Translations under genes and position numbers: made by a program | The notes under the pieces: generated by a model | What the model was told of the DNA's origin: nothing | The model's input: only the letters and a program-made list of their open reading frames with translations | The model's database searches: none | From: Rhizobium etli CFN 42 | GTDB taxonomy: Bacteria; Pseudomonadota; Alphaproteobacteria; Rhizobiales; Rhizobiaceae | DNA: 64,000 nucleotides | NCBI RefSeq assembly: GCF_000092045.1 | Contig: NC_007761.1 | Location: 1,553,001 to 1,617,000, forward strand | Direction of reading: 5' to 3' | Shown: positions 54,935 to 64,000 of the stretch, one piece after another | Layout of the letters: every line of letters starts with the position of its first letter | How positions within the stretch are numbered: the stretch's first letter is position 1

Positions 54935-54968
54935 CAAAAAACCCGCCGGGTCGCTCCGGCGGGTTTTT
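54935..54968. terminator. Bidirectional terminator between hppA and bamE
   Basis: AAAAACCCGCCGG and CCGGCGGGTTTTT form a 13-bp stem including A and T tracts on both sides, so it works on either strand. It lies 18 bases past the stop of the minus-strand bamE-like gene. Confidence 0.9.
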
Positions 54969-54986
54969 CGTTGAATGCATGTCCAA

Positions 54987-55520
54987 TCAGCGCAGGCTAC
55001 TCGGATTTTGCGGCGTGCCGCCGGCGCCGCCGCCGAACAGGCTGCGGGCAGCACTTGCTGCGCTGCCGCCGGAGAGCATCTGCTGCAGGAAGGTGAGTTC
55101 CTTGCCGCCGGTCGGCGTGACGCGCGAGATCGTATCGAAGACCTTGCCGTCCTGCAGTGTGTAGTTGGCGCGGCGGGTGACGACGCCGTCCTTGTCGAAA
55201 TAGATGGCCAGAACGCTCTGGTCGACGACCTTCAGCTTCTGGAATGCGACGGCGCGCGTGCGCCGCTGCGAAATATAATAGAAGACCTCACCGTCAAAGG
55301 TCGCCGTCGTCGATGGCGTGCCGAGCGAAAGCAGGACCTGTTCTCGGCTGGAACCTTCCGGAACGAGATTGAGCGACTGCTGATCGACGACATAGCCGCC
55401 GTTGAGCACGGTGCCGGTCTGGCACCCTGAAAGAACTGATGTAGAGGCGATTATGAAGGCAATGGCCGCGCTGCTGAAGAATTTCATGTCAGACTTGAAA
55501 TACCGTTTCTTCAACGACAT
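54987..55520 (-). CDS. bamE: Outer membrane assembly lipoprotein BamE (SmpA/OmlA family)
   Basis: 177 residues from the ATG at 55520, which has AAGGGAG close upstream; the ATG at 55487 is the alternative. The N-terminus is a lipoprotein signal with lipobox VLSGC. The domain follows: NGGYVVDQQSLNLVPEGSSREQVLLSLGTPSTTATFDGEVFYYISQRR, typical of OmlA. It helps the Bam machine insert barrel proteins into the outer membrane. The glycine-alanine-rich C-terminus is not conserved. It is divergent from the bc1 chaperone gene. Confidence 0.88.
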   Translation of the reverse strand: MSLKKRYFKSDMKFFSSAAIAFIIASTSVLSGCQTGTVLNGGYVVDQQSLNLVPEGSSREQVLLSLGTPSTTATFDGEVFYYISQRRTRAVAFQKLKVVDQSVLAIYFDKDGVVTRRANYTLQDGKVFDTISRVTPTGGKELTFLQQMLSGGSAASAARSLFGGGAGGTPQNPSSLR

Positions 55521-55764
55521 CTACTCCCTTGGGTGTCGATAGCAGCCATTTTGGGCCTTGCACGCTTTCCTCCTGCAAAACCATTGTGGCCATTCCGGGT
55601 CGAGGTTCCCGAATTCGCTTCGCTGGCGCCTCGAAGGCGTCGTCCCAAAGCTGGCCACGAACGGCATTGCAATTCGCGCCTGCTTCGGTAAACCAGCTTT
55701 CGAAATCATGCAACAAGGCCGGACGCCAGCCGGCGTGAAGAATGAGGCATTTCCGGAAAAAACA

Positions 55765-56298
55765 ATGATCCTCGGGCTCTTCCGCAAGAAAAACAACAAT
55801 CAGGCGATCGTCGACAGGCAATATGCGGCGCTGACGGCAGCCGCGCGCATGCCCGATCTCTACGAGCGGCTCAATGTACCGGATACGGTCATGGGCCGCT
55901 TCGAAATGCTGTCGATCGCGATGATTCTGTTTTTTCGCCGCACACGCGCCTCGGCCGTCAGCGGCCAGGAGATCGCCCAGGAGATCGTCGACGCATTCTT
56001 CCAGGACATCGACTATTCGATCCGCGAGCTCGGCATCGGCGACAACAGCGTGCCGAAACGCATGAAGAAGCTCGCCGGCATGTTTTACGGCCGGCTCGAA
56101 ACCTATTCGAAGGCGATGGACGCCGGCGATGCCGAAGCGCTGGCTCTTGCATTAACGCGCAATATCTACCCGGAAACAGCGACACCGGCCGATATGTCCG
56201 GCTTGGCCAGCTGGATGATGGCCGCAGAATCTCATCTATCCGCCGTTCCGGAAGAGCTGATCGCTAGCGGTTCGGCAACGCTGCCGCCGGTCGCCTGA
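55765..56298 (+). CDS. Ubiquinol-cytochrome c chaperone family protein
   Basis: 177 residues from the ATG at 55765 (MILGLFRKKNNN). It matches the Cbp3 / UQCC1 family: YAALTAAARMPDLYERLNVPDTVMGRFEMLSIAMILFFRRTR and VPKRMKKLAGMFYGRLETYSKAMDAGD. Homologues help assemble cytochrome b of complex III. The frame is open upstream to 55558 but that part lacks family similarity. yceD follows after 11 bases. Confidence 0.9.
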   Translation: MILGLFRKKNNNQAIVDRQYAALTAAARMPDLYERLNVPDTVMGRFEMLSIAMILFFRRTRASAVSGQEIAQEIVDAFFQDIDYSIRELGIGDNSVPKRMKKLAGMFYGRLETYSKAMDAGDAEALALALTRNIYPETATPADMSGLASWMMAAESHLSAVPEELIASGSATLPPVA

Positions 56299-56309
56299 AG
56301 GAGGAAACG

Positions 56310-56864
56310 ATGAAGAACGATCGGGACGATGTTCCCTTCTCCTACCACGTCAAGGTCGGCCACATCTCGGCCAATCCCGTCGAGGTTCATATCGAGGCCG
56401 ATGCCAGCGAATTGAAGGCGCTTGCCGAGACCTGGAGCGTGGTCTCCGTCGGAGATCTCAGAGCCGATCTGCAGATCGCCCGCTGGAAACGCGACGGCGT
56501 GCGCGTCAAGGGCCGCGTACACGCGAAGATCGTTCAGTCCTGCGTCGTGACGCTGGAACCGGTCGAGGCCGTCATCGACGAGAGTTTCGAGCAGATTTTT
56601 GTGCCTGAGGGGTCCAAGCTTGCCCGCCAGCCCGGCAACGACGCCGGCGAGATGCTGCTCGACCCCGATGGTCCCGATCTGCCCGAGACCTTTGTCGGCG
56701 ACACGGTCGATGCCGGCGAGGTGGTTGCCGAATTCGCCGCTCTCGCCATCGATCCCTATCCCCGCAAGGAGGGTATCGAGTTCAAGGGCCATATCGAGGA
56801 TAGCGGCGAAAACGACAAAAAGCCCTCCGCATTTGCGGTCCTCAAGGACTGGAAAAAGGACTGA
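56310..56864 (+). CDS. yceD: YceD family protein (DUF177)
   Basis: 184 residues with GGAGGAAACG before the start. PFSYHVKVGHISANPVEVHIEADASELKALAETW and CVVTLEPVEAVIDESFEQIFVPE match DUF177; the acidic C-terminal DPYPRKEGIEF region is typical. Homologues affect 23S rRNA and L32 in several bacteria and in plants. Unlike many genomes there is no rpmF between it and plsX. Confidence 0.88.
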   Translation: MKNDRDDVPFSYHVKVGHISANPVEVHIEADASELKALAETWSVVSVGDLRADLQIARWKRDGVRVKGRVHAKIVQSCVVTLEPVEAVIDESFEQIFVPEGSKLARQPGNDAGEMLLDPDGPDLPETFVGDTVDAGEVVAEFAALAIDPYPRKEGIEFKGHIEDSGENDKKPSAFAVLKDWKKD

Positions 56865-56963
56865 AGCACCTCTGGCATTTGACATAATTCAGTTGTATGC
56901 GACGCCAAAACCGGTATTTTGGCCGAAATTTCGCCCCTCGGCGAAGAGAAGGATCAGGGACGC

Positions 56964-58010
56964 GTGATCAGAATATCTCTCGACCTCATGGGTGGCGACT
57001 TTGGTCCCCAGGTTGTCATCCCCGGCGCCGCCAAGGCGCTGGACCGCCATCCGGATATTTCCTTCGTTTTCTACGGTCTTAAGGAACAGTGCGATCCCTT
57101 TCTCGCCAAATTCCCGAAACTCAAGGAAAAATCAGTCTTTCACGACTGTGAGCTTGCTGTCAGCATGGAAGAGAAACCGAGCCAGGCGCTGCGCCGCGGC
57201 CGCTATGTCTCCACCATGTGGCGCTCGATCGAGGCGGTGAAGACCGGCGATGCCGATGTCGCCGTCTCGGCTGGCAATACCGGCGCACTGATGGCGATGG
57301 CGAAGTTCTGTCTTCGCACGATGGCCAATATCGAGCGCCCGGCGATCGCGGCGATCTGGCCGACGCTGAAGGGCGAGAGCATCGTGCTCGATGTCGGTGC
57401 GACGATCGGCGCCGATGCGCAGCAACTGATGGATTTTGCCCTGATGGGCGGCGCGATGGCGCGCGCGTTGTTCGAGATCGAACGCCCGACGATCGGCCTT
57501 CTGAACGTTGGTGTCGAAGAGGTGAAGGGCCAGGAAGAGGTCAAGGAGGCCGGCCGGCTGTTGCGCGAGGCGAATATCGATTCGCTCGAATATTCCGGCT
57601 TCGTCGAGGGTAACGATCTCGGCAAGGGCACGGTCGACGTCGTCGTCACCGAAGGCTTCTCCGGCAATATCGCGCTCAAGACCGCTGAAGGCACCGCCAA
57701 GCAGATCGCCGAATATCTGCGTGCCGCCATGTCGCGCACCCTGCTCGCCCGTATCGGTTATCTCTTCGCCAAGAGCGCCTTCGATATGCTTCGTGAGAAG
57801 CTCGACCCGAGCAAGGTCAATGGCGGCGTGTTTCTCGGGCTGAACGGCATCGTCATCAAGAGTCATGGCGGTGCCAATGCCGAAGGCATCGCTGCGGCAA
57901 TCGAGGTCGGCTACGATATGGCTAAGAACGGCCTCAATCAGAAAATAGAAAACGATCTTAAGAAATATCATGCCAAGCGGCTGCCTCCCATAGGCCCGGA
58001 AGCGGCATGA
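56964..58010 (+). CDS. plsX: Phosphate acyltransferase PlsX
   Basis: 348 residues from a GTG at 56964 with AGGGA upstream; the open frame starts at a TTG at 56919 with no family match there. Motifs are [64 protein letters not shown] and [19 protein letters not shown]. It converts acyl-ACP to acyl phosphate for phospholipid synthesis. The stop overlaps the upstream-most start of the fabH frame; the two form one operon. Confidence 0.96.
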   Translation: MIRISLDLMGGDFGPQVVIPGAAKALDRHPDISFVFYGLKEQCDPFLAKFPKLKEKSVFHDCELAVSMEEKPSQALRRGRYVSTMWRSIEAVKTGDADVAVSAGNTGALMAMAKFCLRTMANIERPAIAAIWPTLKGESIVLDVGATIGADAQQLMDFALMGGAMARALFEIERPTIGLLNVGVEEVKGQEEVKEAGRLLREANIDSLEYSGFVEGNDLGKGTVDVVVTEGFSGNIALKTAEGTAKQIAEYLRAAMSRTLLARIGYLFAKSAFDMLREKLDPSKVNGGVFLGLNGIVIKSHGGANAEGIAAAIEVGYDMAKNGLNQKIENDLKKYHAKRLPPIGPEAA

Positions 58011-58030
58011 GCTATGGGGTTCAATCGAAT

Positions 58031-59002
58031 ATGATCCGTTCAGTGGTTCGCGGATTCGGAGCCGCACTTCCGAAGCGCGTGATGACCAATCGTGATATGG
58101 AGGCCATCGTCGATACGTCGGACGAATGGATCGTCCAGCGCACCGGCATCCGCCAGCGTCACGTAGCAGGCGACGACGAGACGACAGCCTCGCTTGGCGA
58201 GGCGGCCGCGCGTGCGGCGCTTGCCAATGGCGGCCTGATGCCCGCCGATATCGATCTTATCATCTGTGCCACCTCGACGCCGGACAACACCTTTCCGGCA
58301 ACGTCGGTCAACATCCAGAACCGTCTCGGCATGAGCCACGGTTTTGCCTTCGACGTCCAGGCCGTCTGCACCGGCTTCGTCTATGCGGTCACGACCGCCG
58401 ACGCCTATATCCGCGGTGGCCTTGCAAAGCGCGTTCTCGTCATCGGTGCCGAGACTTTTTCGCGCATTCTCGATTGGAACGACCGCACCACCTGCGTGCT
58501 TTTCGGCGATGGCGCCGGCGCGATCGTGCTCGAGGCGGCAGAAGGTGAGGGGACCTCTGCCGATCGCGGCGTGCTGACCGCGCATCTGCGCTCCGATGGT
58601 TCGCACAAGGATAAGCTATATGTTGATGGCGGACCGTCGACGACGGGCAGCGTCGGCAAGCTGCGCATGGAAGGCCGCGAAGTCTTCAAATATGCCGTCG
58701 GCATGATCACCGATGTCATTCAGGCCGCTTTCGATTCGACCGGGACAACCGCGGAAGACCTCGACTGGCTGGTGCCGCACCAGGCCAATCGACGCATCAT
58801 CGACGGTTCGGCGAAGAAGCTGAACATCGATGCGGACAAGGTCGTCGTCACCGTCGACCTGCACGGCAATACCTCGGCCGCCTCGATCCCGCTCGCGCTT
58901 GCGACCGCTGCCGGCGACGGCCGCATCAAGAAGGGTGACCTCGTGATGCTCGAAGCGATGGGCGGCGGCTTCACCTGGGGCGCCGTTCTGCTGCGCTGGT
59001 AA
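58031..59002 (+). CDS. fabH: 3-oxoacyl-ACP synthase III
   Basis: 323 residues from the ATG at 58031; an ATG at 58007 overlapping plsX adds 8 residues. The catalytic triad is C113 ([11 protein letters not shown]), histidine in PHQANRRI and asparagine in [12 protein letters not shown]. It condenses acetyl-CoA with malonyl-ACP, the first step of fatty acid elongation. It follows plsX directly, as in many bacteria. Confidence 0.97.
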   Translation: MIRSVVRGFGAALPKRVMTNRDMEAIVDTSDEWIVQRTGIRQRHVAGDDETTASLGEAAARAALANGGLMPADIDLIICATSTPDNTFPATSVNIQNRLGMSHGFAFDVQAVCTGFVYAVTTADAYIRGGLAKRVLVIGAETFSRILDWNDRTTCVLFGDGAGAIVLEAAEGEGTSADRGVLTAHLRSDGSHKDKLYVDGGPSTTGSVGKLRMEGREVFKYAVGMITDVIQAAFDSTGTTAEDLDWLVPHQANRRIIDGSAKKLNIDADKVVVTVDLHGNTSAASIPLALATAAGDGRIKKGDLVMLEAMGGGFTWGAVLLRW

Positions 59003-59108
59003 GCACGAATCCTAAAAAACTGGCGGCGAACAAGAGCTTGACCATGAGGCGCAAGACAAATACTCTTCGTTCGCTTTCAAAAAATATTTTGTAATGGGCG
59101 GGGAAACC

Positions 59109-59447
59109 ATGACCGGAAAAACAGTGACGCGAGCAGACCTGGCGGAATCCGTTTTCCGCAAGGTTGGTCTTTCCCGGACCGAATCCGCTGAACTTGTGGA
59201 AACCGTCATCGACGAAATCTGCAACGCCATTGTGCGTGGCGAAACCGTCAAGCTTTCCTCCTTCGCGACCTTCCAGGTTCGCGACAAGAACGAGCGGATC
59301 GGCCGCAATCCGAAGACCGGCGAGGAGGTTCCGATCTCTCCGCGCCGGGTGATGACCTTCAAAGCCTCGAACGTGCTGAAGACCCGCATCCTCAAGGCGC
59401 ATGTCACCCGCAAGGTCAAGCTGAAGCCGCAGAACCCGACGCCCTGA
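59109..59447 (+). CDS. ihfA: Integration host factor subunit alpha
   Basis: 112 residues from the ATG at 59109 (GGGG upstream); an ATG at 59094 is the alternative. It is an HU/IHF DNA-bending protein: [62 protein letters not shown] (the beta-arm with the conserved proline), RRVMTFKAS. It bends DNA at specific sites in regulation and recombination. Confidence 0.95.
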   Translation: MTGKTVTRADLAESVFRKVGLSRTESAELVETVIDEICNAIVRGETVKLSSFATFQVRDKNERIGRNPKTGEEVPISPRRVMTFKASNVLKTRILKAHVTRKVKLKPQNPTP

Positions 59448-59597
59448 AATCGGGCTTTGCCTTCCGCGAAACGCCTTTTTTCTCTCGCGCTGTCCATCCC
59501 CTGTGTGCAACGCCGACACACGACTTGAATTGTCGGGGCCAAACCTTTGAAATATGGTGAGTCGCCGTTGGATTGAGCCTGCGAGGTTGCGTAGTAT

Positions 59598-60140
59598 ATG
59601 ACGTTGGACAAGAGCCCCGATGCCTTTCGCACCATCAGCGAAGTCGCAGACGATCTTGATCTGCCGCAGCATGTGCTGCGCTTTTGGGAGACACGGTTTC
59701 CCCAGATAAAGCCGATGAAGCGCGGCGGTGGCCGTCGTTACTACCGTCCGGAGGACGTCGACCTCCTCAAGGGCATCCGGCATTTGCTCTATGATCACGG
59801 CTATACGATCAAGGGCGTGCAGAAGCTTCTGAAGACCAACGGCAACAAGTTCGTCATCTCGGTCGGCCACGGCGATCTCGCCAGCGTCGAGGCGCTTGCC
59901 TCGGGCGCGCAGGAGGCGGGCGCCGGGGAACCGCGTGTCGGCATGGCGGAGGAGGATCAGATTGTCGGCCGCGCCAAGCCGCCGATCACCCGCCGGTTCT
60001 TCAATTTCGTCGCCGGCGACGACGAGCAGCCGGAAGTCTCGATCGGCAAATCGAGCGTTGGCAAGGAAGACAGGGCGTTGCTTCAGGAGGCCCTCTACGA
60101 CCTCCTGGAATGCAAGCGTCTGCTCGATCAGGTGCGCTGA
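59598..60140 (+). CDS. MerR-family transcriptional regulator
   Basis: 180 residues. The MerR winged-helix domain is at 10-80: [69 protein letters not shown]. The C-terminal half is acidic and ends in a helical segment [22 protein letters not shown]; there is no metal-binding cysteine pair. The gene follows ihfA as is usual in Rhizobiales. The effector and targets are unknown. Confidence 0.92.
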   Translation: MTLDKSPDAFRTISEVADDLDLPQHVLRFWETRFPQIKPMKRGGGRRYYRPEDVDLLKGIRHLLYDHGYTIKGVQKLLKTNGNKFVISVGHGDLASVEALASGAQEAGAGEPRVGMAEEDQIVGRAKPPITRRFFNFVAGDDEQPEVSIGKSSVGKEDRALLQEALYDLLECKRLLDQVR

Positions 60141-60144
60141 TTAT

Positions 60145-60492
60145 TCAGGTTTCGCAAAGCTGCTTCATCGCCTGTTCGAGTTCGCTGAGCTGGAACGGCT
60201 TTCGCAGCACCGGGAGCGCGCTGGGGCTGCTGCCTTCCGGGGCGCTGCCATATCCCGTTGCATAGAGATAGGGCTTGCCGCGTTCGTCGAGCAGCTTCGC
60301 GACCGGCAGCGAGCTCCGGCCGGCGAGGGAGACGTCGAGAATTGCAGCGTCGAACTCCGCGTCCCTGGCGGTTGCGAGCGCCCGTTCCAGATCCGGCGCG
60401 CTCGCACAAACCCGATAGCCGAGATCGCTGAGCATGTCCTCGAGCAACATGGCGATCAGCGCATCGTCCTCGACGATGAATATGTCTTTCAT
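60145..60492 (-). CDS. Single-domain response regulator
   Basis: 115 residues from the ATG at 60492. It consists of a receiver domain only: acidic pair in IFIVEDDALIA, phosphoacceptor D53 in AAILDVSLAG, and the conserved lysine in VLRKPFQLSEL. It has no output domain, so it is a phosphate relay or competitor. The hybrid histidine kinase gene is divergent, 271 bases away, and is the obvious candidate partner. Confidence 0.9.
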   Translation of the reverse strand: MKDIFIVEDDALIAMLLEDMLSDLGYRVCASAPDLERALATARDAEFDAAILDVSLAGRSSLPVAKLLDERGKPYLYATGYGSAPEGSSPSALPVLRKPFQLSELEQAMKQLCET

Positions 60493-60763
60493 GATCCCGT
60501 CCACCCATTCCCCTACCGGGCACGAAGATTTATGTGGACCGCTTGCGAAGCTCGTCAAGACGCCACGCGCAGCGGTGGTAAAACTTGTCGCTCAAAACAG
60601 TGCCGCCGTTTTGAGACGTCAATAGGTGTATGCATAAAAGCCTAAGACACGGCAAGCGAATCTGAAAGATCGCGCCGCGCTTTGGAAACAGCATATTGCC
60701 CGGCGAAATTCGATGTGCAAAAGCTGAGGTGCCGTTTCCGCGACGGCCGAGAAGGGGAGTGGA

Positions 60764-62410
60764 ATGGATTTGTTGAGTGCCACGGATTGGCTGCGTCACA
60801 GGCCGGGCTATACCTATCCGCTGGCCGTTGCCTTCGTCGGCTTGACCTTTCTTCTAAGACTTGCCGCCAGTGATTATCTCTCCGGGTTTCCCTTCTTGAG
60901 CTTCCTTCCGGCGATCTTGCTCGCAAGTTTCATGGGCGGCGCCGGGCCGGGCCTCGTGGCGGCCATGCTCGCCGGTTTCCTCGTCCAGCAGTTTTTCGTC
61001 GAGCCACACGATGCCTTCTGGCCGGTGAGCGCCGGCCAATGGATCGGTCTTGCGACCTTTCTCATCAATGCGGCGATCATCATCGGCCTGATGGAGACGA
61101 TTATTGTCGCCCATGGCAGGCAGAGCCGTCTCCGCAGCGAACTCAACAGCTTCAACGCGCGCCTTGAAGAAACGGTGGTGCAGCGCACTGCCGAACTCAG
61201 GCATGAGATGGAAGAGAATGCCGCCGCCCAGGCGCAGGTGCGCCAACTGCAGAAGATGGAGACGATCGGCCAGCTCACTGGCGGCGTCGCCCATGATTTC
61301 AACAACATGCTGGCGATCATCATCGGCAATCTCGATCTCGCTCAGCGGCGGATGACCGGACACGAGGATCCTCGCCTGCTGAACTCCCTTCAGAATGCCA
61401 GAGACGGAGCCCAGCGGGCCGCGGTATTGACCGCACGTCTTCTCGCTTTCTCTCGTCAGCAGCCGCTGGCCCCGGAGGTGATTGACGTCAACAAGCTGGT
61501 CGGCGGCATGTCGGAGTTGCTGCGGCGCACGCTCGGCGAACATATCCGAATCGAAACCGTGCTTGCCGGTGGCCTCTGGCCGACTTTCGCCGATCTCAGC
61601 CAACTCGAAAACGCCATGCTGAACCTTGCCGTCAATGCGCGCGACGCCATGCCCGGCGGCGGTCATCTGACGATCGAGACCGCCAATACCGAACTTGACG
61701 AGCGATATTCGCGCATGCATTCGGAGGTCGAGGCGGGCCAGTATGTGATGATCAGCATCACCGACACCGGGATCGGCATGTCGACCGATGTGATCGACCG
61801 CGCCTTCGACCCGTTTTACACAACCAAAGGACCCGGCAAGGGAACCGGTCTCGGGCTTAGCCAAGTCTACGGCTACATCAAGCAGAGCGGTGGCCACATC
61901 AAGATCTATTCGGAGATCGATCGGGGAACGACGGTGAAGATCTATTTGCCGCGTCATGTCGGCAAGGCCGACGCCCGGCTGGCCGCTGCCGGCGCCCAGC
62001 CGATTCCTCAGGGAAGCGTCAACGATACGATCCTCGTCGTGGAGGACGATGAACACGTCCGCACCATGACCGCCGAAAGCCTCCACGAACTCGGTTACAG
62101 CGTGTTGCAGGCGGCAAGCGGCGTGGAGGCGCTTCTTCTTTTGGAGGAGAACCCCGACGTCGATCTGATCTTCACCGATATCGTTATGCCGCAGATGAGC
62201 GGACGTCAGCTTGCTGATGCCGTTCAAGAAAAATGGCCGGCGATCCGGATTCTTTACACCACGGGTTACACGCGCAATGCCATCGTCCACAATGGCGTGC
62301 TCGACCATGGCGTCTCGCTGCTCGCCAAGCCATTCAGCTTGGAGCAACTGGCTCATAAGATCCGTGAACTCTTGAACGTGCCGGTGAGCGCCGGAGATGA
62401 GGCGACGTGA
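60764..62410 (+). CDS. Hybrid histidine kinase with MASE1/DUF4118-like membrane domain and receiver
   Basis: 548 residues with GAAGGGGAGTGGA before the start. Residues 17-115 contain four hydrophobic helices of the DUF4118 type, then a coiled-coil (SELNSFNARLEETVVQRTAELRHEMEEN). The HisKA site is H177 in GGVAHDFNNML; the ATPase has NLAVNARDAMPGG and GTGLGLSQVYG. A C-terminal receiver has its phosphoacceptor at D472 (LIFTDIVMP). It is a membrane sensor with an internal receiver; the signal is unknown. A single-domain regulator is encoded divergently. Confidence 0.93.
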   Translation: MDLLSATDWLRHRPGYTYPLAVAFVGLTFLLRLAASDYLSGFPFLSFLPAILLASFMGGAGPGLVAAMLAGFLVQQFFVEPHDAFWPVSAGQWIGLATFLINAAIIIGLMETIIVAHGRQSRLRSELNSFNARLEETVVQRTAELRHEMEENAAAQAQVRQLQKMETIGQLTGGVAHDFNNMLAIIIGNLDLAQRRMTGHEDPRLLNSLQNARDGAQRAAVLTARLLAFSRQQPLAPEVIDVNKLVGGMSELLRRTLGEHIRIETVLAGGLWPTFADLSQLENAMLNLAVNARDAMPGGGHLTIETANTELDERYSRMHSEVEAGQYVMISITDTGIGMSTDVIDRAFDPFYTTKGPGKGTGLGLSQVYGYIKQSGGHIKIYSEIDRGTTVKIYLPRHVGKADARLAAAGAQPIPQGSVNDTILVVEDDEHVRTMTAESLHELGYSVLQAASGVEALLLLEENPDVDLIFTDIVMPQMSGRQLADAVQEKWPAIRILYTTGYTRNAIVHNGVLDHGVSLLAKPFSLEQLAHKIRELLNVPVSAGDEAT

Positions 62411-62446
62411 AGTCGTGCAGGACTGTGCGTCTCCAACCCCAATCCC

Positions 62447-62761
62447 TTATTCGAGAACCTGGATCACGCGGTGCGTCTTCGGCTCGACGATCACGCGCCG
62501 CTCGTTGACGACGGTGTAGGCATAGCCGTCGACATTGGGCACGGTATGGACTTCAACAGTATCCGGCAGCGTCGCGCCGACCGTGATTTCGCCGTCATAG
62601 ACGACGGATGGCGTGTTTTGCTCCATGACATAGGTGCGCACCTCGCCGGGCAGGACGACAGAACCGGTTGGTGCGGGATCGGTGACAACGACCGTGCTCT
62701 GTGCGAAGGCGGCCGAGCAGATGGTCAGCATGGCGGCCGTAGCCAGCATGATCTTGCGCAT
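62447..62761 (-). CDS. DUF1236 family secreted protein
   Basis: 104 residues with a signal peptide (MRKIMLATAAMLTICSAAFA-Q). The mature part has the DUF1236 features: VVLPGEVRTYVMEQNTPSVVYDGEITVGATLPDTVEVHTVP, then YAYTVVNERRVIVEPKTHRVIQVLE. The family is common in Rhizobiales and has no known function. It is convergent with the histidine kinase. Confidence 0.88.
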   Translation of the reverse strand: MRKIMLATAAMLTICSAAFAQSTVVVTDPAPTGSVVLPGEVRTYVMEQNTPSVVYDGEITVGATLPDTVEVHTVPNVDGYAYTVVNERRVIVEPKTHRVIQVLE

Positions 62762-63079
62762 GGGATGATCTCCTTTGTGAACTCAAGACATCAAGGCAAC
62801 GCCGGCCATACGGCATAGTTCCGCAACCGCCTGGCCGTCGTGGCAGAGGCGGGGAGCGGATTGTTTGTTGCTAAGCCAATTTCCGCACCATACGGTTGAG
62901 CTGTCCGAATCACATTCAGAGCGAGTCGTCCGGTGGCATCAGGGTCGGGCTCTTTACTCTTCGTTAACCATGTCGGCGGTTTATGTCACGTGGACGACCG
63001 GGCGGTCGTTGATTCGAAGGTTCGTCGCGTTTCGGTTCGCGGATGGACATCTGGAAAGACGATTGCGGCGGCTCGAAAT
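62762..63079. other. Intergenic region before the bcsN-like gene
   Basis: 318 bases. An open frame continues upstream of the bcsN-like start but has no codon or signal support. No promoter, RNA gene or repeat could be recognised. The divergent promoters of the DUF1236 and bcsN-like genes must lie here. Confidence 0.4.
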
Positions 63080-63697
63080 ATGCGCTTGCGGAAGACGATA
63101 TCGCTGGTGGCAGTGGCGGGTTTGATGGCCGGCTGCACGTCGACAGGCGGTGTGCGACAGCCTTCCGGACCGGAGACCGTGGCGCCTGAAAAGGCGCTGG
63201 TCCTGCCACCTCCCGGCGGCCCTTCCATCGTCAGCGTCGTCGAGCGCAAGCGCGGCAACGGCGTCGAGCAGACAGTCTCGCTGTTTACCTCCTCCTCGGT
63301 GCCGGGCCAGAATTTTCTGAAGATCCAGTTTCTCGGCGCGTCCGGGTCCAATCCCGGAACGGGCAATGCCGCCTTCAACATGGTCAACGAGAGCGCTATT
63401 GCCCGCGAGGTGGCCCGCGCGGCCCCCGGCGTGCTGATGGCGACGTCGGCGACTTTCCTCCAGAACGCTTATGGTCCATTCGGCTATGCCTCCGGCCGCA
63501 GCCGCACCGGTGATGCCTGCATCTATGCCTGGCAGCAGATTCGCTCGAGCGCGGCCGCCAATACGCAGGCGCGCAATTTCGGCATGATCCAGCTGCGCCT
63601 GCGCCTGTGCGATGCCCGCGCCACTGAGCGCCAACTGCTAGAGCGGATCATTTCTTATCGGAATCGGTGCGGGATTCCCAAATCAGCAGATTTGTGA
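63080..63697 (+). CDS. BcsN-like cellulose-synthesis lipoprotein, 3' end altered by an insertion element
   Basis: 205 residues from the ATG at 63080. The start is a lipoprotein signal (MRLRKTISLVAVAGLMAGCTS, lipobox LMAGC). The mature part, VSVVERKRGNGVEQTVSLFTSSSVPGQNFLKIQFLG, resembles BcsN proteins linked to rhizobial cellulose loci; I am moderately sure. The last residues (RNRCGIPKSADL) are encoded by the left end of the IS630 element, so the native C-terminus is missing. The product may be inactive. No other bcs gene is in the window. Confidence 0.6.
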   Translation: MRLRKTISLVAVAGLMAGCTSTGGVRQPSGPETVAPEKALVLPPPGGPSIVSVVERKRGNGVEQTVSLFTSSSVPGQNFLKIQFLGASGSNPGTGNAAFNMVNESAIAREVARAAPGVLMATSATFLQNAYGPFGYASGRSRTGDACIYAWQQIRSSAAANTQARNFGMIQLRLRLCDARATERQLLERIISYRNRCGIPKSADL

Positions 63698-64000
63698 TTC
63701 ATGATGGATGCTGGAATGGAGGCCAGCATCCATGACGCGACCCTATTCGAATGATCTTCGCGAGCGAGTCATTGCAGCGGTTGTGGACGGTCAGAGCTGC
63801 CGGGTGGTGGCGGAGCGGTTCAACATAGCTATCTCATCCGTGGTGAAGTGGTCGCAGCGTTATCGGGCCACCGGTAGTGTGTCGCCCGGTAAGATGGGCG
63901 GCCATCGCCGACGTGTGCTGGAGCCGCACCGCGCCTTCATTGTCGAGCAGATCGAGCAGACATCACATCTGACGCTACATCGGCTGAAGGATGAGTTAGC
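63656..64000 (+). mobile_element. IS630-family insertion sequence, left part
   Basis: IS630 elements insert at TA. The last TA before the transposase gene that fits the frame change in bcsN is at 63656-63657. The following terminal region contains GATTCCCAAATCAGCAGATT and GTGATTC. The transposase frame then starts at 63732 and runs off the window. The right end, and the duplicated TA, are outside. Confidence 0.75.
63732..64000 (+). CDS. IS630-family transposase, N-terminal part
   Basis: 89 codons are in the window from the ATG at 63732 and the frame stays open to the end. MTRPYSNDLRERVIAAVVDGQSCRVVAERFNIAISSVVKW is the helix-turn-helix domain of IS630 transposases; RYRATGSVSPGKMGGHRRRVLEPHRAFIVEQIE follows. 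Many rhizobial copies are split by a programmed frameshift into two frames; that part is beyond the window. Confidence 0.9.
   Translation, partial: MTRPYSNDLRERVIAAVVDGQSCRVVAERFNIAISSVVKWSQRYRATGSVSPGKMGGHRRRVLEPHRAFIVEQIEQTSHLTLHRLKDEL

Noticed and set aside
1..64000. tRNA, rRNA genes and CRISPR arrays
   Set aside because: No cloverleaf with a TTCRA-type T-loop, no rRNA-like sequence and no regularly spaced repeats were seen by eye; a covariance-model search would be needed to exclude small RNAs.

Overview
The window is a stretch of chromosome from a fast-growing rhizobium, most likely of the Rhizobium leguminosarum / R. etli group. The evidence is GC-rich codon use, alphaproteobacterial single-copy genes (hdaA, bpt, ldtR with an L,D-transpeptidase, a ubiquinol-cytochrome c chaperone, a magnesium-type hemB), a BcsN-like gene, and palindromic intergenic mosaic repeats. 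The species is inferred. No rRNA, tRNA or CRISPR array was found.

Layout. 1-4.7 kb: the end of an outer-membrane barrel gene, a GST, rlmJ, a molybdopterin oxidoreductase and nudK. 4.8-7.7 kb: phnM converging on purM-purN. 8-13.6 kb: an AI-2E-type permease, hdaA, and a ppk-ppx pair with a likely Pho box in front of ppk. 13.8-22.5 kb: phytase-like esterase, adenylate cyclase, rnd, Tat multicopper oxidase, aspS and an unknown secreted protein. 22.7-30 kb: parC, an SRPBCC protein, a decayed Doc/Fic toxin, a DMT permease, bpt, an RDD protein, hemB and a DUF6163 membrane protein. 30-32.3 kb: ldtR and its likely target ldtP. 32.5-36.2 kb: glyA-nrdR-ribD-ribE; ribD carries an in-frame palindromic repeat.

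36.3-49.2 kb is the accessory part: a surface-glycan island lying between ribE and ribH-nusB. It encodes all four dTDP-L-rhamnose enzymes (RmlA, B, C, D), a two-domain glycosyltransferase, a VioA-like sugar aminotransferase, a Gfo/Idh/MocA dehydrogenase, an ATP-grasp ligase, a GT2 / radical-SAM / Rossmann triple fusion and a second GT2. RmlA and RmlB give dTDP-4-keto-6-deoxyglucose. RmlC and RmlD take it to rhamnose, and the VioA-like enzyme can take it to 4-amino-4,6-dideoxyglucose. The ligase, dehydrogenase and radical-SAM fusion have no textbook role here and are the best candidates for new chemistry.

49.5-52.4 kb returns to ordinary genes (GNAT, cupin, small secreted protein, ribH, nusB). 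52.5-60 kb holds hppA, bamE, the cytochrome bc1 chaperone, yceD, plsX, fabH, ihfA and a MerR regulator, a lipid and envelope block. 60-64 kb has a response regulator divergent from a hybrid histidine kinase, a DUF1236 protein and a BcsN-like lipoprotein whose 3' end runs into an IS630-family element that continues past the window.
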